From positions 1-21,167 of the forward strand of contig JAVEWG010000051.1 of assembly GCA_034004685.1 (NCBI GenBank): DNA of 21,167 nucleotides, read 5' to 3'. How positions within the stretch are numbered: the first letter of the stretch is position 1; every line of letters starts with the position of its first letter. Positions 1 through 9,444 of the stretch are shown here, in pieces. The notes under the pieces were generated by a model, which saw nothing but the letters and a program-made list of their open reading frames with translations, searched no databases and had not been told where the DNA came from. Source of the DNA: JAEUNX01 sp034004685 (GTDB lineage Bacteria > Pseudomonadota > Gammaproteobacteria > Burkholderiales > Rhodocyclaceae). A program made the translations under genes and the position numbers.

Positions 1-169
1 CCAGGATGGCCTGCTCCACCTGATCGCCCTGGATCCCGGCGCGGGCCAGGGCGCCGCCGATGGCAGCGGCCCCCAGATCCCACACCGAAACCTCCCGCAG
101 GGAGCCGCCGAAACTGCCCAGGGCGGTACGCGCCGCGCCCACCGCCACCACATCCGAATCCTTGTGCAT
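1..169 (-). CDS. Thiolase (acetyl-CoA C-acetyltransferase family), N-terminal part
   Basis: Partial gene: the first 56 codons are present and the rest lies beyond the left edge. The protein begins MHKDSDVVAVGAARTALGSF and continues GGSLREVSVWDLG; the 'AARTxxGxFGGSL' block is the N-terminal signature of thiolases, which condense or cleave acyl-CoA units in the cytoplasm. The active-site Cys (around residue 90 in the family) and the C-terminal His/Cys are outside the window, so degradative and biosynthetic (PhaA-like) types cannot be separated. The ATG is supported by a purine-rich GAGGAGAG ending about 7 bases upstream. It is on the same strand as the HAD gene, with 114 bp between them, so it may have its own promoter. 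I see no clear -35/-10 pair there. Confidence 0.85.
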   Translation of the reverse strand, partial: MHKDSDVVAVGAARTALGSFGGSLREVSVWDLGAAAIGGALARAGIQGDQVEQAIL

Positions 170-283
170 CCTTGGTCTCTCCTCAGAAAAATTCTTCCCG
201 TCGGGTTCGCGGGTTCGCCACTTCATGGTACCGCCGTGAGTCGGGCACCGGCCAGCGGGGTTCCCGCGCAAATGCCGCGCTGA

Positions 284-949
284 CTATCCGCGCAACGAAA
301 TGATCTCCCACCCATGGACCTTGGCATGGGCCCGCAGGGTGTCATCCGGGTCCACCGCCACCGCCTTGTCCACCCGCTGAAGGAGCGGCAGATCGTTGTG
401 GGAATCGCTGTAGAACCAGGTCCGTTCGAAGCTGCCCAGGTACAGGCCGAGGGATTCCAGCCAGGCGTCCACCCGTTCGATCTTGCCCGCCTTGAAGGCC
501 GGCATGCCCCGGGGCTTGCCGGTGAAGGCGCCGTTTTCCTGGGCAGGGATGGTGGCAATCAGGTGGGGGATGCCGAACTCCCGCACGATGGGGCCGGTAA
601 CGAAGCTGTTGGTGGCGGTCACCACCGCCACCAGGTCGCCCTTGTCCAGATGACGCCGCACCAGGGCCTGGGCCGCCGGGGTGATCATGGGGCGGATGCT
701 CTCGGCCATGAAGTCCCGATGCCAGGCATCTAGTTCCGTCCGTTTGTGGCGGGCCAAGGGGGCGAGCTGGAAATCCAGGAATTCGAAGATGTCCAGGGTG
801 CCGGCCTTGTATTGCTCATAGAAGGCCACGTTGCGGGCTTCGAACACTTCCAGGTCGAGGACGCCCCGGGTGATCAGGAACTGGGCCCAGGCGAAATCCG
901 AGTCGCCGGCCAGCAGTGTGTTGTCGAGGTCGAACAGGACGAGTTCCAT
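284..949 (-). CDS. HAD-superfamily subfamily IB phosphatase (SerB/CicA-like)
   Basis: 221 residues, the usual size for HAD-IB hydrolases. Motif I is LFDLDNTLL (nucleophile D7, acid/base D9), motif II is VVTATNSF (T111-T113 region), motif III lysines lie in GKPRGMPAFKAGK (144-156), and motif IV is YSDSHNDLPLL (D182, D186). These are the complete catalytic set for a Mg2+-dependent cytoplasmic phosphomonoesterase. The subfamily includes phosphoserine phosphatase-like enzymes and CicA, so the substrate is unknown. It lies 45 bp downstream of hda on the same strand; from memory this hda-HAD pairing recurs in betaproteobacteria, which suggests cotranscription. The ATG at 949 puts the DxDxT motif at residue 7, as expected, although the ribosome site is weak. 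Confidence 0.93.
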   Translation of the reverse strand: MELVLFDLDNTLLAGDSDFAWAQFLITRGVLDLEVFEARNVAFYEQYKAGTLDIFEFLDFQLAPLARHKRTELDAWHRDFMAESIRPMITPAAQALVRRHLDKGDLVAVVTATNSFVTGPIVREFGIPHLIATIPAQENGAFTGKPRGMPAFKAGKIERVDAWLESLGLYLGSFERTWFYSDSHNDLPLLQRVDKAVAVDPDDTLRAHAKVHGWEIISLRG

Positions 950-975
950 GGCGTGCTTTCGTGTGTTCCAGTAGG

Positions 976-992
976 GGGCCCCACAGGGGCCC
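976..992 (-). terminator. GC-only hairpin just after hda (possible attenuator or terminator)
   Basis: A perfect inverted repeat, GGGCCCC-ACA-GGGGCCC, sits immediately downstream of the hda stop codon and upstream of the HAD gene. It has 7-bp arms and a 3-nt loop. No U-run follows on either strand, so it is not a standard intrinsic terminator. It may stabilise the hda mRNA end or partly separate hda from the HAD gene. Confidence 0.25.
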
Positions 993-994
993 GA

Positions 995-1654
995 TCAGAT
1001 ATCCAGGCCGCCCTGGACCAGCTCCCGCAGCAGCGGCAGGGTGATGGGGCGCTTGCGCTCCAGGGAGGCCTGGTCCAGGGCGTCCAGCACCCGCAGCAGG
1101 TTGGGCAGGTCCCTGCGGCCGAAGCGCAGCAGGTGGCTGGCCACTTCGTTCTCCAGCCGCAGGCCGCGGCGGGCGGCCTGGTCGGTGAGGATGGCGGCCC
1201 GGGCGGTGTCGTCCAGGGGTTGGACCTGGAAGGTCAGGCACTGGCCGACACGGGTGCGCAGGTCTTCCCGCAGGGCCAGTCCGAGCGGGGCGGCGGGGCC
1301 TGCCAGGACCAGGCGCTGGCCCAGCCGGCCGGACCGGTTGAAGGCGTTGAAGAGGTGGATCTGGGCCTCGTCGTCCAGCTGCTCCACGTCATCCACCGCC
1401 AGCAGCAGGCCGGGGGTTTCCGGCAGGGGCCCGGTCACCTGCCCGGCGCGGCGGTACTCGCCGGTGGCGGCCGCGCAGGCGGCCTGGAGGAGATGGGAGC
1501 GTCCGCTCCCTTCCTCGCCCCACAGGTAGAGATGGCCCCCCTGGCCCCCGGCTGCCAGGGCCAGGGCGGCCAGCAGCCCTTGGTTACCGTCGGCGATGAA
1601 GTTGTCCAGGGTGGGCGGGGCGTCGGGACGGATATCCAGCACCAGTTGCTTCAC
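995..1654 (-). CDS. hda: Hda, DnaA-homologous AAA+ regulator of replication initiation
   Basis: 219 residues with a GTG start. Hda works with the DNA-loaded sliding clamp to stimulate ATP hydrolysis on DnaA (RIDA) and prevent re-initiation. An N-terminal QLVLDI (3-8) fits the clamp-binding position. Walker A is GEEGSGRS (46-53), with Arg in place of the usual Lys, as is normal for Hda. Walker B is LLLAVDD (83-89), the box VII arginine region is REDLRTRV (129-136), and sensor 2 is RRDLPNLLRVLD (180-191). There is no DNA-binding domain IV, which separates it from DnaA. The GTG at 1654 overlaps the permease TGA as GTGA, and GGGGAGG lies 7 nt upstream, so translation is probably coupled. The frame stays open far upstream, but only as a shadow of the permease gene. 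Confidence 0.93.
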   Translation of the reverse strand: MKQLVLDIRPDAPPTLDNFIADGNQGLLAALALAAGGQGGHLYLWGEEGSGRSHLLQAACAAATGEYRRAGQVTGPLPETPGLLLAVDDVEQLDDEAQIHLFNAFNRSGRLGQRLVLAGPAAPLGLALREDLRTRVGQCLTFQVQPLDDTARAAILTDQAARRGLRLENEVASHLLRFGRRDLPNLLRVLDALDQASLERKRPITLPLLRELVQGGLDI

Positions 1655-2733
1655 GGCTGGGCCTCCCCGGAGCCCCGGTAGAAACGGCTGGCCAGGTAGA
1701 TCCGGCGCAGCTCCCGCAGGCCCACCAGCAGGGCGGCGCTGGCAGGCAGGGCCAGGAGTATCCCGGTGAAGCCGAAGAGCTGGCCGAAGGCCATCAGGGC
1801 GAAGATCACCGCCAGGGGGTGCAGGCCGATCCGCTCTCCCACCAGGTAGGGAGTGAGGGCGAAGCTCTCCACCAGCTGGCCAATGCCATAGACCACCGCC
1901 ACCCCGGTCAGGGGGCCCCAGCCGCCGGCCTGGAGCAGGGCGGTGAGGACCGCCAGGACCAGCCCCAGGCTGAAGCCCACGTAAGGAATGAAAACCAGCA
2001 GGCCGGTGATCAGCCCTACCGGCAGGGCGAAATCCAGCCCCGCCAGCCACAGGCCCACGCTGTAGTAGAGGGCCAGGGCCAGCATCACCGAGAGCTGGCC
2101 CCGCAGGAACTGGGACAGCACCTGATCCACCTGGCCCGCCAGTTCCCGGACCCGGGGGAGCAGGGGGCGGGGAACGATGGATTCCACGAAGGCCAGCAGG
2201 CGGGGCCAGTCCTGGAGCAGGTAGAACATCACCACCGGAATGAGGATCAGGTTGGCGGTCCAGCCCAGGAGGGCCAGCCCGCCGACCTTGGCCCGGGCGA
2301 GGAGTTCGGGCAGCAGATCCTGGGCCGAGCTCCAGTTGGCGGTGATCCATTGGCGCAGGGTCTGGCTGTCCAGGGTCAGGCGGATATTGAAATGCTCCCG
2401 TAGCCAGGGGGACAGGCGGCTGTTGATGAGCTCCACCAGATCCGGCACCCGCTCCAGCAACATCACCGCCTCCCGATAGATGGTGGGCAGCAGGATCACC
2501 AGGAACAGCAGGAGCGCCAGGAGAAGGACCAGGATCACCATCAGTACTGCAGCGGGGCGGGGCAGGCGCCGGGCGGCCAGCCAGCCCACCGCCGGATCGC
2601 ACAGGTAGGCCAGGATGCCCGCCACCACGAATGGGGTGAGAATCGGGGTGAGCAACCACAAGAGGGCCAGGAAAGCTGCGGCCAGCCCCAGCCACAAATA
2701 GGTCTGGAAGCGGTCGGCGCGGGAAGGGCTCAT
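1651..2733 (-). CDS. AI-2E family permease (PerM/TqsA type)
   Basis: 360 residues, a typical length for the AI-2E exporter-like family of inner-membrane proteins. Hydrophobic segments occur at about 12-45 (two adjacent), 62-82, then a loop region, and a cluster from about 200 to 345. Recognisable family stretches are LTPFVVAGILAYLCDP near the N-terminus and GLLVFIPYVG followed by LTPYLVGERIGLHPLAVI in the second half. Members have been linked to autoinducer-2 export or Na+/H+ exchange; the substrate here is unknown. I chose the ATG at 2733 (MSPSRADRFQTYLW) over one 47 codons upstream, because the extra part is arginine-rich and covers the intergenic region shared with purM. It is first in a permease-hda-HAD unit and divergent from purM. 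No Shine-Dalgarno is visible. Confidence 0.92.
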   Translation of the reverse strand: MSPSRADRFQTYLWLGLAAAFLALLWLLTPILTPFVVAGILAYLCDPAVGWLAARRLPRPAAVLMVILVLLLALLLFLVILLPTIYREAVMLLERVPDLVELINSRLSPWLREHFNIRLTLDSQTLRQWITANWSSAQDLLPELLARAKVGGLALLGWTANLILIPVVMFYLLQDWPRLLAFVESIVPRPLLPRVRELAGQVDQVLSQFLRGQLSVMLALALYYSVGLWLAGLDFALPVGLITGLLVFIPYVGFSLGLVLAVLTALLQAGGWGPLTGVAVVYGIGQLVESFALTPYLVGERIGLHPLAVIFALMAFGQLFGFTGILLALPASAALLVGLRELRRIYLASRFYRGSGEAQP

Positions 2734-2743
2734 TTCGAGTAAA

Positions 2744-2749
2744 ATTATC
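2744..2749 (-). promoter_or_regulatory. Candidate -10 element for the permease-hda-HAD unit
   Basis: GATAAT on the minus strand ends 10 nt before the permease ATG, in the AT-rich patch of an otherwise GC-rich 152-bp divergent region with purM. No convincing -35 lies 16-18 bp upstream. If used, transcription would start within a few bases of the ATG, giving a nearly leaderless mRNA, which fits the lack of a ribosome-binding site. This is suggestive only. Confidence 0.25.
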
Positions 2750-2885
2750 GGGTTACGGGATGGCCAGAGCGGGCGCAAGACTGCTGCGGCGCAAAAGCAC
2801 CGTACTGTAGCCCCTCGCCATGCGGCCCTCAAGGGCCGGGCCGGGGCGGTCATCCCCCGATTTTTCGCCATCACGAGGTCCTGTC

Positions 2886-3950
<1,065 letters not shown>

Positions 3951-4042
3951 CCCGCGGGTTCCGGCGGCCCGCAGAGCCGGGCGCTCCGGGCCCTGTCTGG
4001 GCTTTGCCTCCGGTTTTGTTCCAATCCTTCGAGAGTCGCCCC

Positions 4043-5140
4043 ATGTCCATGCCTCGCCGTCACGTGGTTCTGGCCCTCAGTCTGGCGGGCCTGGTGGCCT
4101 TGGGGGCGGCCGCCTGGTATCTCCAGCGGGCGCCCCGGGGCGGGCCTCCCGCTGCTGCGCCATCGGGGGCCGCCGGTAGTGGCGAGGTGATGGTGGAGGC
4201 GCGGCCGGTGGTCCTCCAGGCCATGCCCGAGGAAGTTAGCGCGGTGGGTACGCTGGTCTCCAACCAGTCGGTGATCCTGCGGCCGGAGGTGGCCGGGCGG
4301 GTTGCCCGCATCGGTTTCCGGGAAGGGGCGCCGGTGGCCGCCGGAACGATCCTGGTGGAACTGGACGCGGCGGTCCAGAAGGCGGAGCTGCAACAGGCCG
4401 CCGCCAGCCTGTCCCTGGCCGAAGCCAATTTCCAGCGCACCGAAGACCTCTTCGCCCGCAAGTTCGTCAGCCACAGCGCCCGGGATTCCGCCGCCTCCCA
4501 GCTGGAGGTGGCTCGGGCCGCCACCGCCCTGGCCCAGGCCCGCTTTGAAAAGACCCGGATCCGGGCGCCCTTTGCTGGGGTGGTGGGCATCCGCAAGGTC
4601 AATGTGGGGGATTACATCAAGGAAGGGGAAGCCTTGGTGAATATCGAGGAGATGGACGTCCTCAAGGTGGATTTCCGCCTGCCCGAGCTGTACCTCCAGC
4701 GGCTGGCCCGGGGCCAGGGCCTGGAGGTGGGCAGCGATGCCCGGCCGGGGGAGGTTTTCTCCGCCACGGTGGAGGCCATCGATCCCCTGGTGGATGCCCA
4801 GGGCCGGGCGGTGGTGCTGCGGGCTCGGCTGCCCAACCATGACCTGCGCCTGCGCCCGGGGATGTTCGCCCGGGTCCGGTTGATCCTCCAGGCGCGTCCG
4901 GCGGTGGCGGTGATCCCCGAGGAAGCCCTGGTGCCGGGGCCCGGCAAGACCCAGTACGTGTACCGCCTCCAGGACGGGGTCGCCCGCCGGGTGGAGGTGG
5001 CCACCGGGGTGCGCCGTGCCGCCGTGGTGGAAGTGACCGGGGGGCTGGCGGAGGGGGATCAGGTGGTGACCGCCGGGCAGCTCAAGCTGCGGGACGGGGC
5101 GGCGGTGAAGGTGGCGCCCGCCGGCGGTTCCGTGAATTAG
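4043..5140 (+). CDS. RND efflux periplasmic adaptor (membrane fusion protein, HlyD/AcrA family)
   Basis: 365 residues. It is the periplasmic adaptor that couples an inner-membrane RND pump to an outer-membrane channel. Residues about 7-25 form one hydrophobic signal/anchor; there is no lipobox Cys, so it is probably anchored by the helix rather than by lipid. Next come the first half of the lipoyl domain (VILRPEVAGRVARIGFREG), an alpha-helical hairpin rich in Ala/Gln/Glu (about 115-175), the returning lipoyl half (IRAPFAGVVGIRKVNVGDYI), a beta-barrel region (VDFRLPELY...) and a membrane-proximal domain ending VTAGQLKLRDG. The ATG at 4043 puts the hydrophobic helix right at the N-terminus; an earlier ATG at 4004 adds 13 residues. 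The pump gene starts 10 bp downstream, so they form an operon. Confidence 0.93.
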   Translation: MSMPRRHVVLALSLAGLVALGAAAWYLQRAPRGGPPAAAPSGAAGSGEVMVEARPVVLQAMPEEVSAVGTLVSNQSVILRPEVAGRVARIGFREGAPVAAGTILVELDAAVQKAELQQAAASLSLAEANFQRTEDLFARKFVSHSARDSAASQLEVARAATALAQARFEKTRIRAPFAGVVGIRKVNVGDYIKEGEALVNIEEMDVLKVDFRLPELYLQRLARGQGLEVGSDARPGEVFSATVEAIDPLVDAQGRAVVLRARLPNHDLRLRPGMFARVRLILQARPAVAVIPEEALVPGPGKTQYVYRLQDGVARRVEVATGVRRAAVVEVTGGLAEGDQVVTAGQLKLRDGAAVKVAPAGGSVN

Positions 5141-5150
5141 GGGCGGCGCC

Positions 5151-8100
5151 ATGGTGTTGTCCGAGCTGTGCATCAAGCGCCCGGTATTCGCCACCGTGCT
5201 GTCCCTCATGGTGCTGCTGGTGGGGATCATGTCCTGGTCCCGGCTGACGGTGCGGGAGTACCCCAACATTGATGAGCCGGTGGTCACGGTGGACACCCGC
5301 TATCCGGGGGCCAGCGCGGCCATCGTGGAAACCCAGGTCACCAAGCCCCTGGAGGATTCCCTGGCGGGGATCGAGGGGGTGGATGTGCTGTCATCCATCA
5401 GCCGCCAGGAGCGTAGCCAGATCACCGTGCGTTTCCGGGTGGAGCGCAACGCCGACAGCGCCGCCGCCGACGTGCGGGACCGGGTTTCCCGGGTGCGCCA
5501 ACGCCTGCCGGATGATGTGGATGAACCGGTCATTGCCAAGGTGGAGGCGGACGCCAGCCCCATCATCTTTCTGGCGTTTTCCTCCGACCGCCACTCCCAG
5601 CTGGAGGTGAGCGACTTTGCCAATCGGGTGATCAAGCCCCGCCTCCAGACGCTCTCCGGCGCCGCCGACGCCCGCCTCTACGGCGAACGCCGCTACGCCA
5701 TGCGGGTGTGGGTGGACCGGGACCGCCTGGCGGCCTTCGGCCTCACGCCCCAGGACGTGGAAGACGCCATCCGCCGCCAGAACGTGGAGCTGCCTGCCGG
5801 TCGCATCGAGAGCCGGGAGCGGGAATTCGCGGTGGTGGCCCACACCGATCTGACCGAGCCCCAGGCCTTCGAGGCGGTGGTGGTGCGCCAGCCGGCCACC
5901 GCCGACGCCTATCCGGTGCGCATCCGGGATATCGGCCGGGTGGAGGTGGCGGCGGCGGAGGAGCGCAGTTCGGTGCGGTTCAGGGGCCGCCCGGCGGTGT
6001 CCATCGGGCTGATCAAGCAGTCCACCGCCAATCCCCTGGACCTCAAGAAGGGTTTGGTGAACATGTTGCCGTCCCTGCGGGCGGAGCTGCCCGAGGGCAT
6101 GCAGATGGACATTGGCACCGACACCACGGTGTTCATCGACCGCTCCATCCAGTCGGTGTTTTCCACCATCTGGGAAGCGGTGCTGCTGGTGGCGGTGGTG
6201 TGCTTCTTCTTCCTGCGCAACTGGCGGGCCATGCTGGTGCCCCTGGTGACCATCCCGGTTTCCCTGGTGGGGGCCTTCGGGCTGATGTACCTGCTGGGCT
6301 TTTCCATCAACACCCTGACCCTGCTGGCCCTGGTGCTGGCCATTGGCCTGGTGGTGGATGACGCCATCGTGGTGCTGGAGAACATCTACCGCCACATCGA
6401 GGCGGGCATGGCGCCCCTGGCAGCGGCCTTCCAGGGGGCCAGGGAAATCAGCTTCGCGGTGGTGGCCATGACCATCACCCTGGCGGCGGTGTATGCCCCG
6501 GTGGCCTTCATGACCGGCCGTACCGGCAAGCTGTTTACCGAATTCGCCCTGACCCTGGCCGGCGCGGTGCTGGTATCGGGCTTCGTGGCCCTCACTCTGT
6601 CTCCCATGATGTGCTCCAGGCTGTTGCGCCATGAGCCCAGCCATGGCCGCCTGTACCGGGCCATCGAGGCCTTCCTGGAGGGCATGACCCGGGGCTACCG
6701 GCGGGCCCTGGGCCGGGTGCTGAGGCTGCGCTGGGCGGTGATGGGGGTGTTCTTCCTGGTGGCCGGGGCGTCGGCCCTGCTGCTGGGGGCCCTCAAGTCG
6801 GAGCTGGCGCCGGTGGAGGATCGGGGGCGGGTGGTAGTGATCTTCTCCGGGCCCGAGGGGGCCACCCTCGATTACATGAGCCGCTATGCCAGGCAGATTG
6901 AAGAGCACTATGGCAGCGTGCCGGAAGCCCGGGGCTACCTGGTGATCACCGGCAATCCCACGGTTTCCCAGGGGATCTCCTTCGTATCCCTGGTCGATTG
7001 GTCGGAGCGCCAGCGCAATTCGGCGGCCGCCGCCAACGATCTGGCGCCCCGGCTGCGGGCGATTCCCGGCATCCTGGCCTTTCCGGTGCTGCCGGCGGCC
7101 TTCGGCCAGAACTCCCGCTCCCGCCCGGTGAGCTTCGTGATCACCACCTCGGCGTCCTACGACGAGCTGGCGGGCTACACCGACCAAATTCTCGAGGCGA
7201 TCCGCAAGCATCCCGGCTTCCTCTCCCCCGATACCGATCTCAAGCTCACCAAACCGGAGCTGGCGGTGGGGGTAGACCGGGACAAGGCCTCCGACCTGGG
7301 GGTGCCGGTGGAGGTGATCGGCCGCACCCTGGAAACCATGCTTGGTGGTCGTCAGGTGACCCGCTACAAACAGGGCGCCGAGCAGTACGACGTGATCGTC
7401 CAGGTTGGGGCCTCCGACCGGGCGGACCCCCGGGACATCCGCAACATCTTCGTGCGCAGCAAGAGCGGCCAGATGGTCCCCCTGGCCGGTCTGCTGCAAG
7501 TGGGGGAAACCGTAAGCCCGCGGGAGCTCAACCACTTTGGCCAGCGCCGCTCGGTGATCATCACCGCCAACCTGGCGCCGGGTTTTGCCCTGGGGGAAGC
7601 CCTGAGCTATCTGGAGCAGACCGCCGGTCGACTCCTGCCGGCGGGCTATGCCATTGACTACGATGGTCAGTCCCGGGAATTCAAGACCAGCTCCGCCAGC
7701 CTGGCCCTCACTTTCGCCCTGGCTCTGGCCTTCATCTACCTGGTGCTGGCGGCCCAGTTCGAGAGTTTCCGTGACCCCTTCATCATCCTGCTCACCGTGC
7801 CCCTGTCCATGACCGGCGCCCTGGGGGCCCTGTACCTGACCGGCGGCACCCTCAACGTGTACAGCCAGATCGGCCTGGTGACCCTGGTGGGGCTGATCAC
7901 CAAGCACGGCATCCTGATCGTGGAGTTCGCCAACCAGCTGCGGGACCAGGGCATGGCCATGGCCGAAGCGGTGGTGGAGGCGGCCACCCTGCGCCTGCGG
8001 CCGATCCTGATGACCACCGGTGCCATGGTCCTGGGCAGCGTGCCCCTGGCCCTGGCCACCGGCGCCGGGGCCGAATCCCGCCAGCAGATCGGCTGGGTGA

Positions 8101-8422
8101 TCGTGGGGGGGCTGCTGCTGGGAACCTTCCTGACCCTCTTCGTGGTGCCCACCGTGTATACCCTGCTGGCCCGGCGGGTGCGGGAGGCGGCNNNNNNNNN
8201 NNNNNNNNNNNNNNNNNNNNNNNNNNNNNNNNNNNNNNNNNNNNNNNNNNNNNNNNNNNNNNNNNNNNNNNNNNNNNNNNNNNNNNNNNNNCCGGGGCCG
8301 AATCCCGCCAGCAGATCGGCTGGGTGATCGTGGGGGGGCTGCTGCTGGGAACCTTCCTGACCCTCTTCGTGGTGCCCACCGTGTATACCCTGCTGGCCCG
8401 GCGGGTGCGGGAGGCGGCCTAG
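5151..8422 (+). CDS. RND multidrug efflux pump (HAE1/AcrB-like), interrupted by an assembly gap
   Basis: Inner-membrane proton-driven efflux transporter. The N-terminus MVLSELCIKRPVFATVLSLM is typical of the family. TM4 carries the proton-relay pair VVDDAIVVLENI (D403, D404), and the partner lysine lies in GLITKHGILIVEFAN (K918). The two large periplasmic domains are at roughly 30-330 and 560-850. Read literally, the frame enters the N run at 8192 and then continues out of frame. The 127 bases after the gap (8292-8418) exactly repeat the 127 before it (8065-8191) and then add CTAG. Collapsing the duplicate gives ...RRVREAA followed by TAG, a 1,014-residue protein of normal family length. No outer-membrane channel gene is adjacent. 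The likely role is drug, dye or organic-solvent efflux; the substrate is unknown. Confidence 0.93.
8065..8418 (+). repeat. 127-bp perfect direct repeat flanking the gap (8065-8191 and 8292-8418)
   Basis: The two copies are identical at offset 227, start with CCGGGGCCGAATCCCG and end with GGGAGGCGGC. One copy ends exactly at the first N and the other begins exactly after the last N. This is the signature of two contigs that overlap but were scaffolded without merging, not of a biological duplication. Confidence 0.92.
8192..8291. other. Assembly gap of 100 N
   Basis: Exactly 100 unknown bases, the customary placeholder for a gap of unknown size. Because the flanks repeat each other, the real gap is most likely negative: the contigs overlap and no sequence is missing. 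Confidence 0.95.
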
Positions 8423-9381
8423 GCCAGCAGGGCTTCCGCCAGGGCGCCCACCCGGTCTGCCAGATCCGCCTGTAAACAATCCACCTCCACCAGATCCGGC
8501 CAGGTCTCCCGGAACTGGCGCTGCCAGGTGAGCTGGCGCTTGGCCAGCTGGCGGGTGGCGGCGATGCCCCGGAATTCCAGCGCCGCCCGGTCGCACGCCC
8601 CGTCCAGATATTCCCAGGCCTGGCGGTAGCCCACGCAGCGCATCGAAGTCATCCCGGCGGTGAGCCGGTAGCGCTGCCGCAAGCCCTCCACCTCCGCTAC
8701 CAGGCCGGCCTCCAGCATCTGGCCGAAACGATCGGCGATGCGCTGGTGGAGCACCGAGCGGTCCGAAGGGGCCAGGGCGATGGGCAGCAGCCGGTAGGGG
8801 GGGGCGGCCATGGATTGACGGGCGTAGCTTTCCGCCAGGGGCGAGCCGGTCAGGCGGACGATTTCCAGGGCCCGCTGGATACGTTGGGCGTCATGGGGAG
8901 CGAGGCGGGCGGCGGCCTCCGGATCCAGGCGGGCCAACTCGGCGTGCAGCATCGGCCAGCCCTGGCGGGCGGCGGCCTCCAGGATTTCCCGGCGCAGGGC
9001 GGCATCCGCCTGGGGCAGGTCGGAGAGGCCGTCCCGCAGGGCCTTGAAGTAGAGCATGGTGCCCCCGGCCAGGATGGGTATCCGGCCCCGGGCGGTGATT
9101 TCCCCCATCCGGGCCAGGGCTTCGTCCCGGAAGCGGGCGGCGGAATAGGCCTCCTCGGGGCTCACCACGTCGATCAGGTGATGGGGGCACTGGGCCCGTT
9201 CCTCGGGGGTGGGTTTAGCGGTGCCAATATCCATGTCCCGGAACACCAGGGCTGAATCCACGCTGATGATCTCCACCGGCAGGCGCCGGGCCAGGGCCAG
9301 GGCGCAGGCAGTCTTGCCACTGGCGGTGGGGCCCATCAGGAGCAGGGCGGGAGGCAGGGGGGCGGCGGATGCTGGAGCCAT
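8419..9381 (-). CDS. miaA: tRNA dimethylallyltransferase
   Basis: 320 residues (family about 300-320). It transfers a dimethylallyl group to A37 of tRNAs that read codons starting with U, improving decoding fidelity. Visible motifs are the P-loop GPTASGKT (17-24), VDSALVFRDMDIGTAKP (41-57), the PHHLIDVVSPEE stretch, AGGTMLYFKALRDGLSDLP and the C-terminal TRQLAKRQLTWQRQF. The start is uncertain: an ATG at 9405 would add 8 residues, and neither start has a clear ribosome site; I chose 9381. Its TAG stop shares four bases (CTAG) with the stop of the convergent RND pump. In many proteobacteria miaA follows mutL, whereas here about 5.5 kb of other genes separate them. Confidence 0.95.
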   Translation of the reverse strand: MAPASAAPLPPALLLMGPTASGKTACALALARRLPVEIISVDSALVFRDMDIGTAKPTPEERAQCPHHLIDVVSPEEAYSAARFRDEALARMGEITARGRIPILAGGTMLYFKALRDGLSDLPQADAALRREILEAAARQGWPMLHAELARLDPEAAARLAPHDAQRIQRALEIVRLTGSPLAESYARQSMAAPPYRLLPIALAPSDRSVLHQRIADRFGQMLEAGLVAEVEGLRQRYRLTAGMTSMRCVGYRQAWEYLDGACDRAALEFRGIAATRQLAKRQLTWQRQFRETWPDLVEVDCLQADLADRVGALAEALLA

Positions 9382-9410
9382 GGGCCGGGATTGTACCCGG
9401 GCCATGGCGT

Positions 9411-9433
9411 ACCCCGGCCCACACCGCCGGGGT
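9411..9433 (-). terminator. Hairpin between the glycerophosphodiesterase gene and miaA
   Basis: Perfect 8-bp inverted repeat ACCCCGGC / GCCGGGGT with a 7-nt loop, filling most of the short gap after the glycerophosphodiesterase stop. No T-run follows on the minus strand. It may end that transcript inefficiently, or fold next to the upstream miaA start candidate at 9405. Confidence 0.35.
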
Positions 9434-9444
9434 GGCGGAGGGCC

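Noticed and set aside
1498..1520. Hda Walker A with Arg instead of Lys as a broken ATPase
   Set aside because: GxxGxGRS is the usual form in Hda, including E. coli, so this is a family trait.
2820..2885. ATG start for purM 22 codons upstream
   Set aside because: It has no ribosome site and yields Ser/Arg/Pro-rich sequence; the TTG at 2886 has GAGG at proper spacing.
5391..7907. Very long antisense open frame within the pump gene (and similar ones in purM/adaptor, DUF47-pit, PF10136 and mutL)
   Set aside because: GC-rich third-position bias keeps the opposite strand open. The translations are His/Gly/Gln-rich and resemble no family.
8192..8291. Real insertion or frameshift in the efflux pump
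   Set aside because: The identical flanks and the exact 100-N length point to an assembly join; the collapsed frame is intact.
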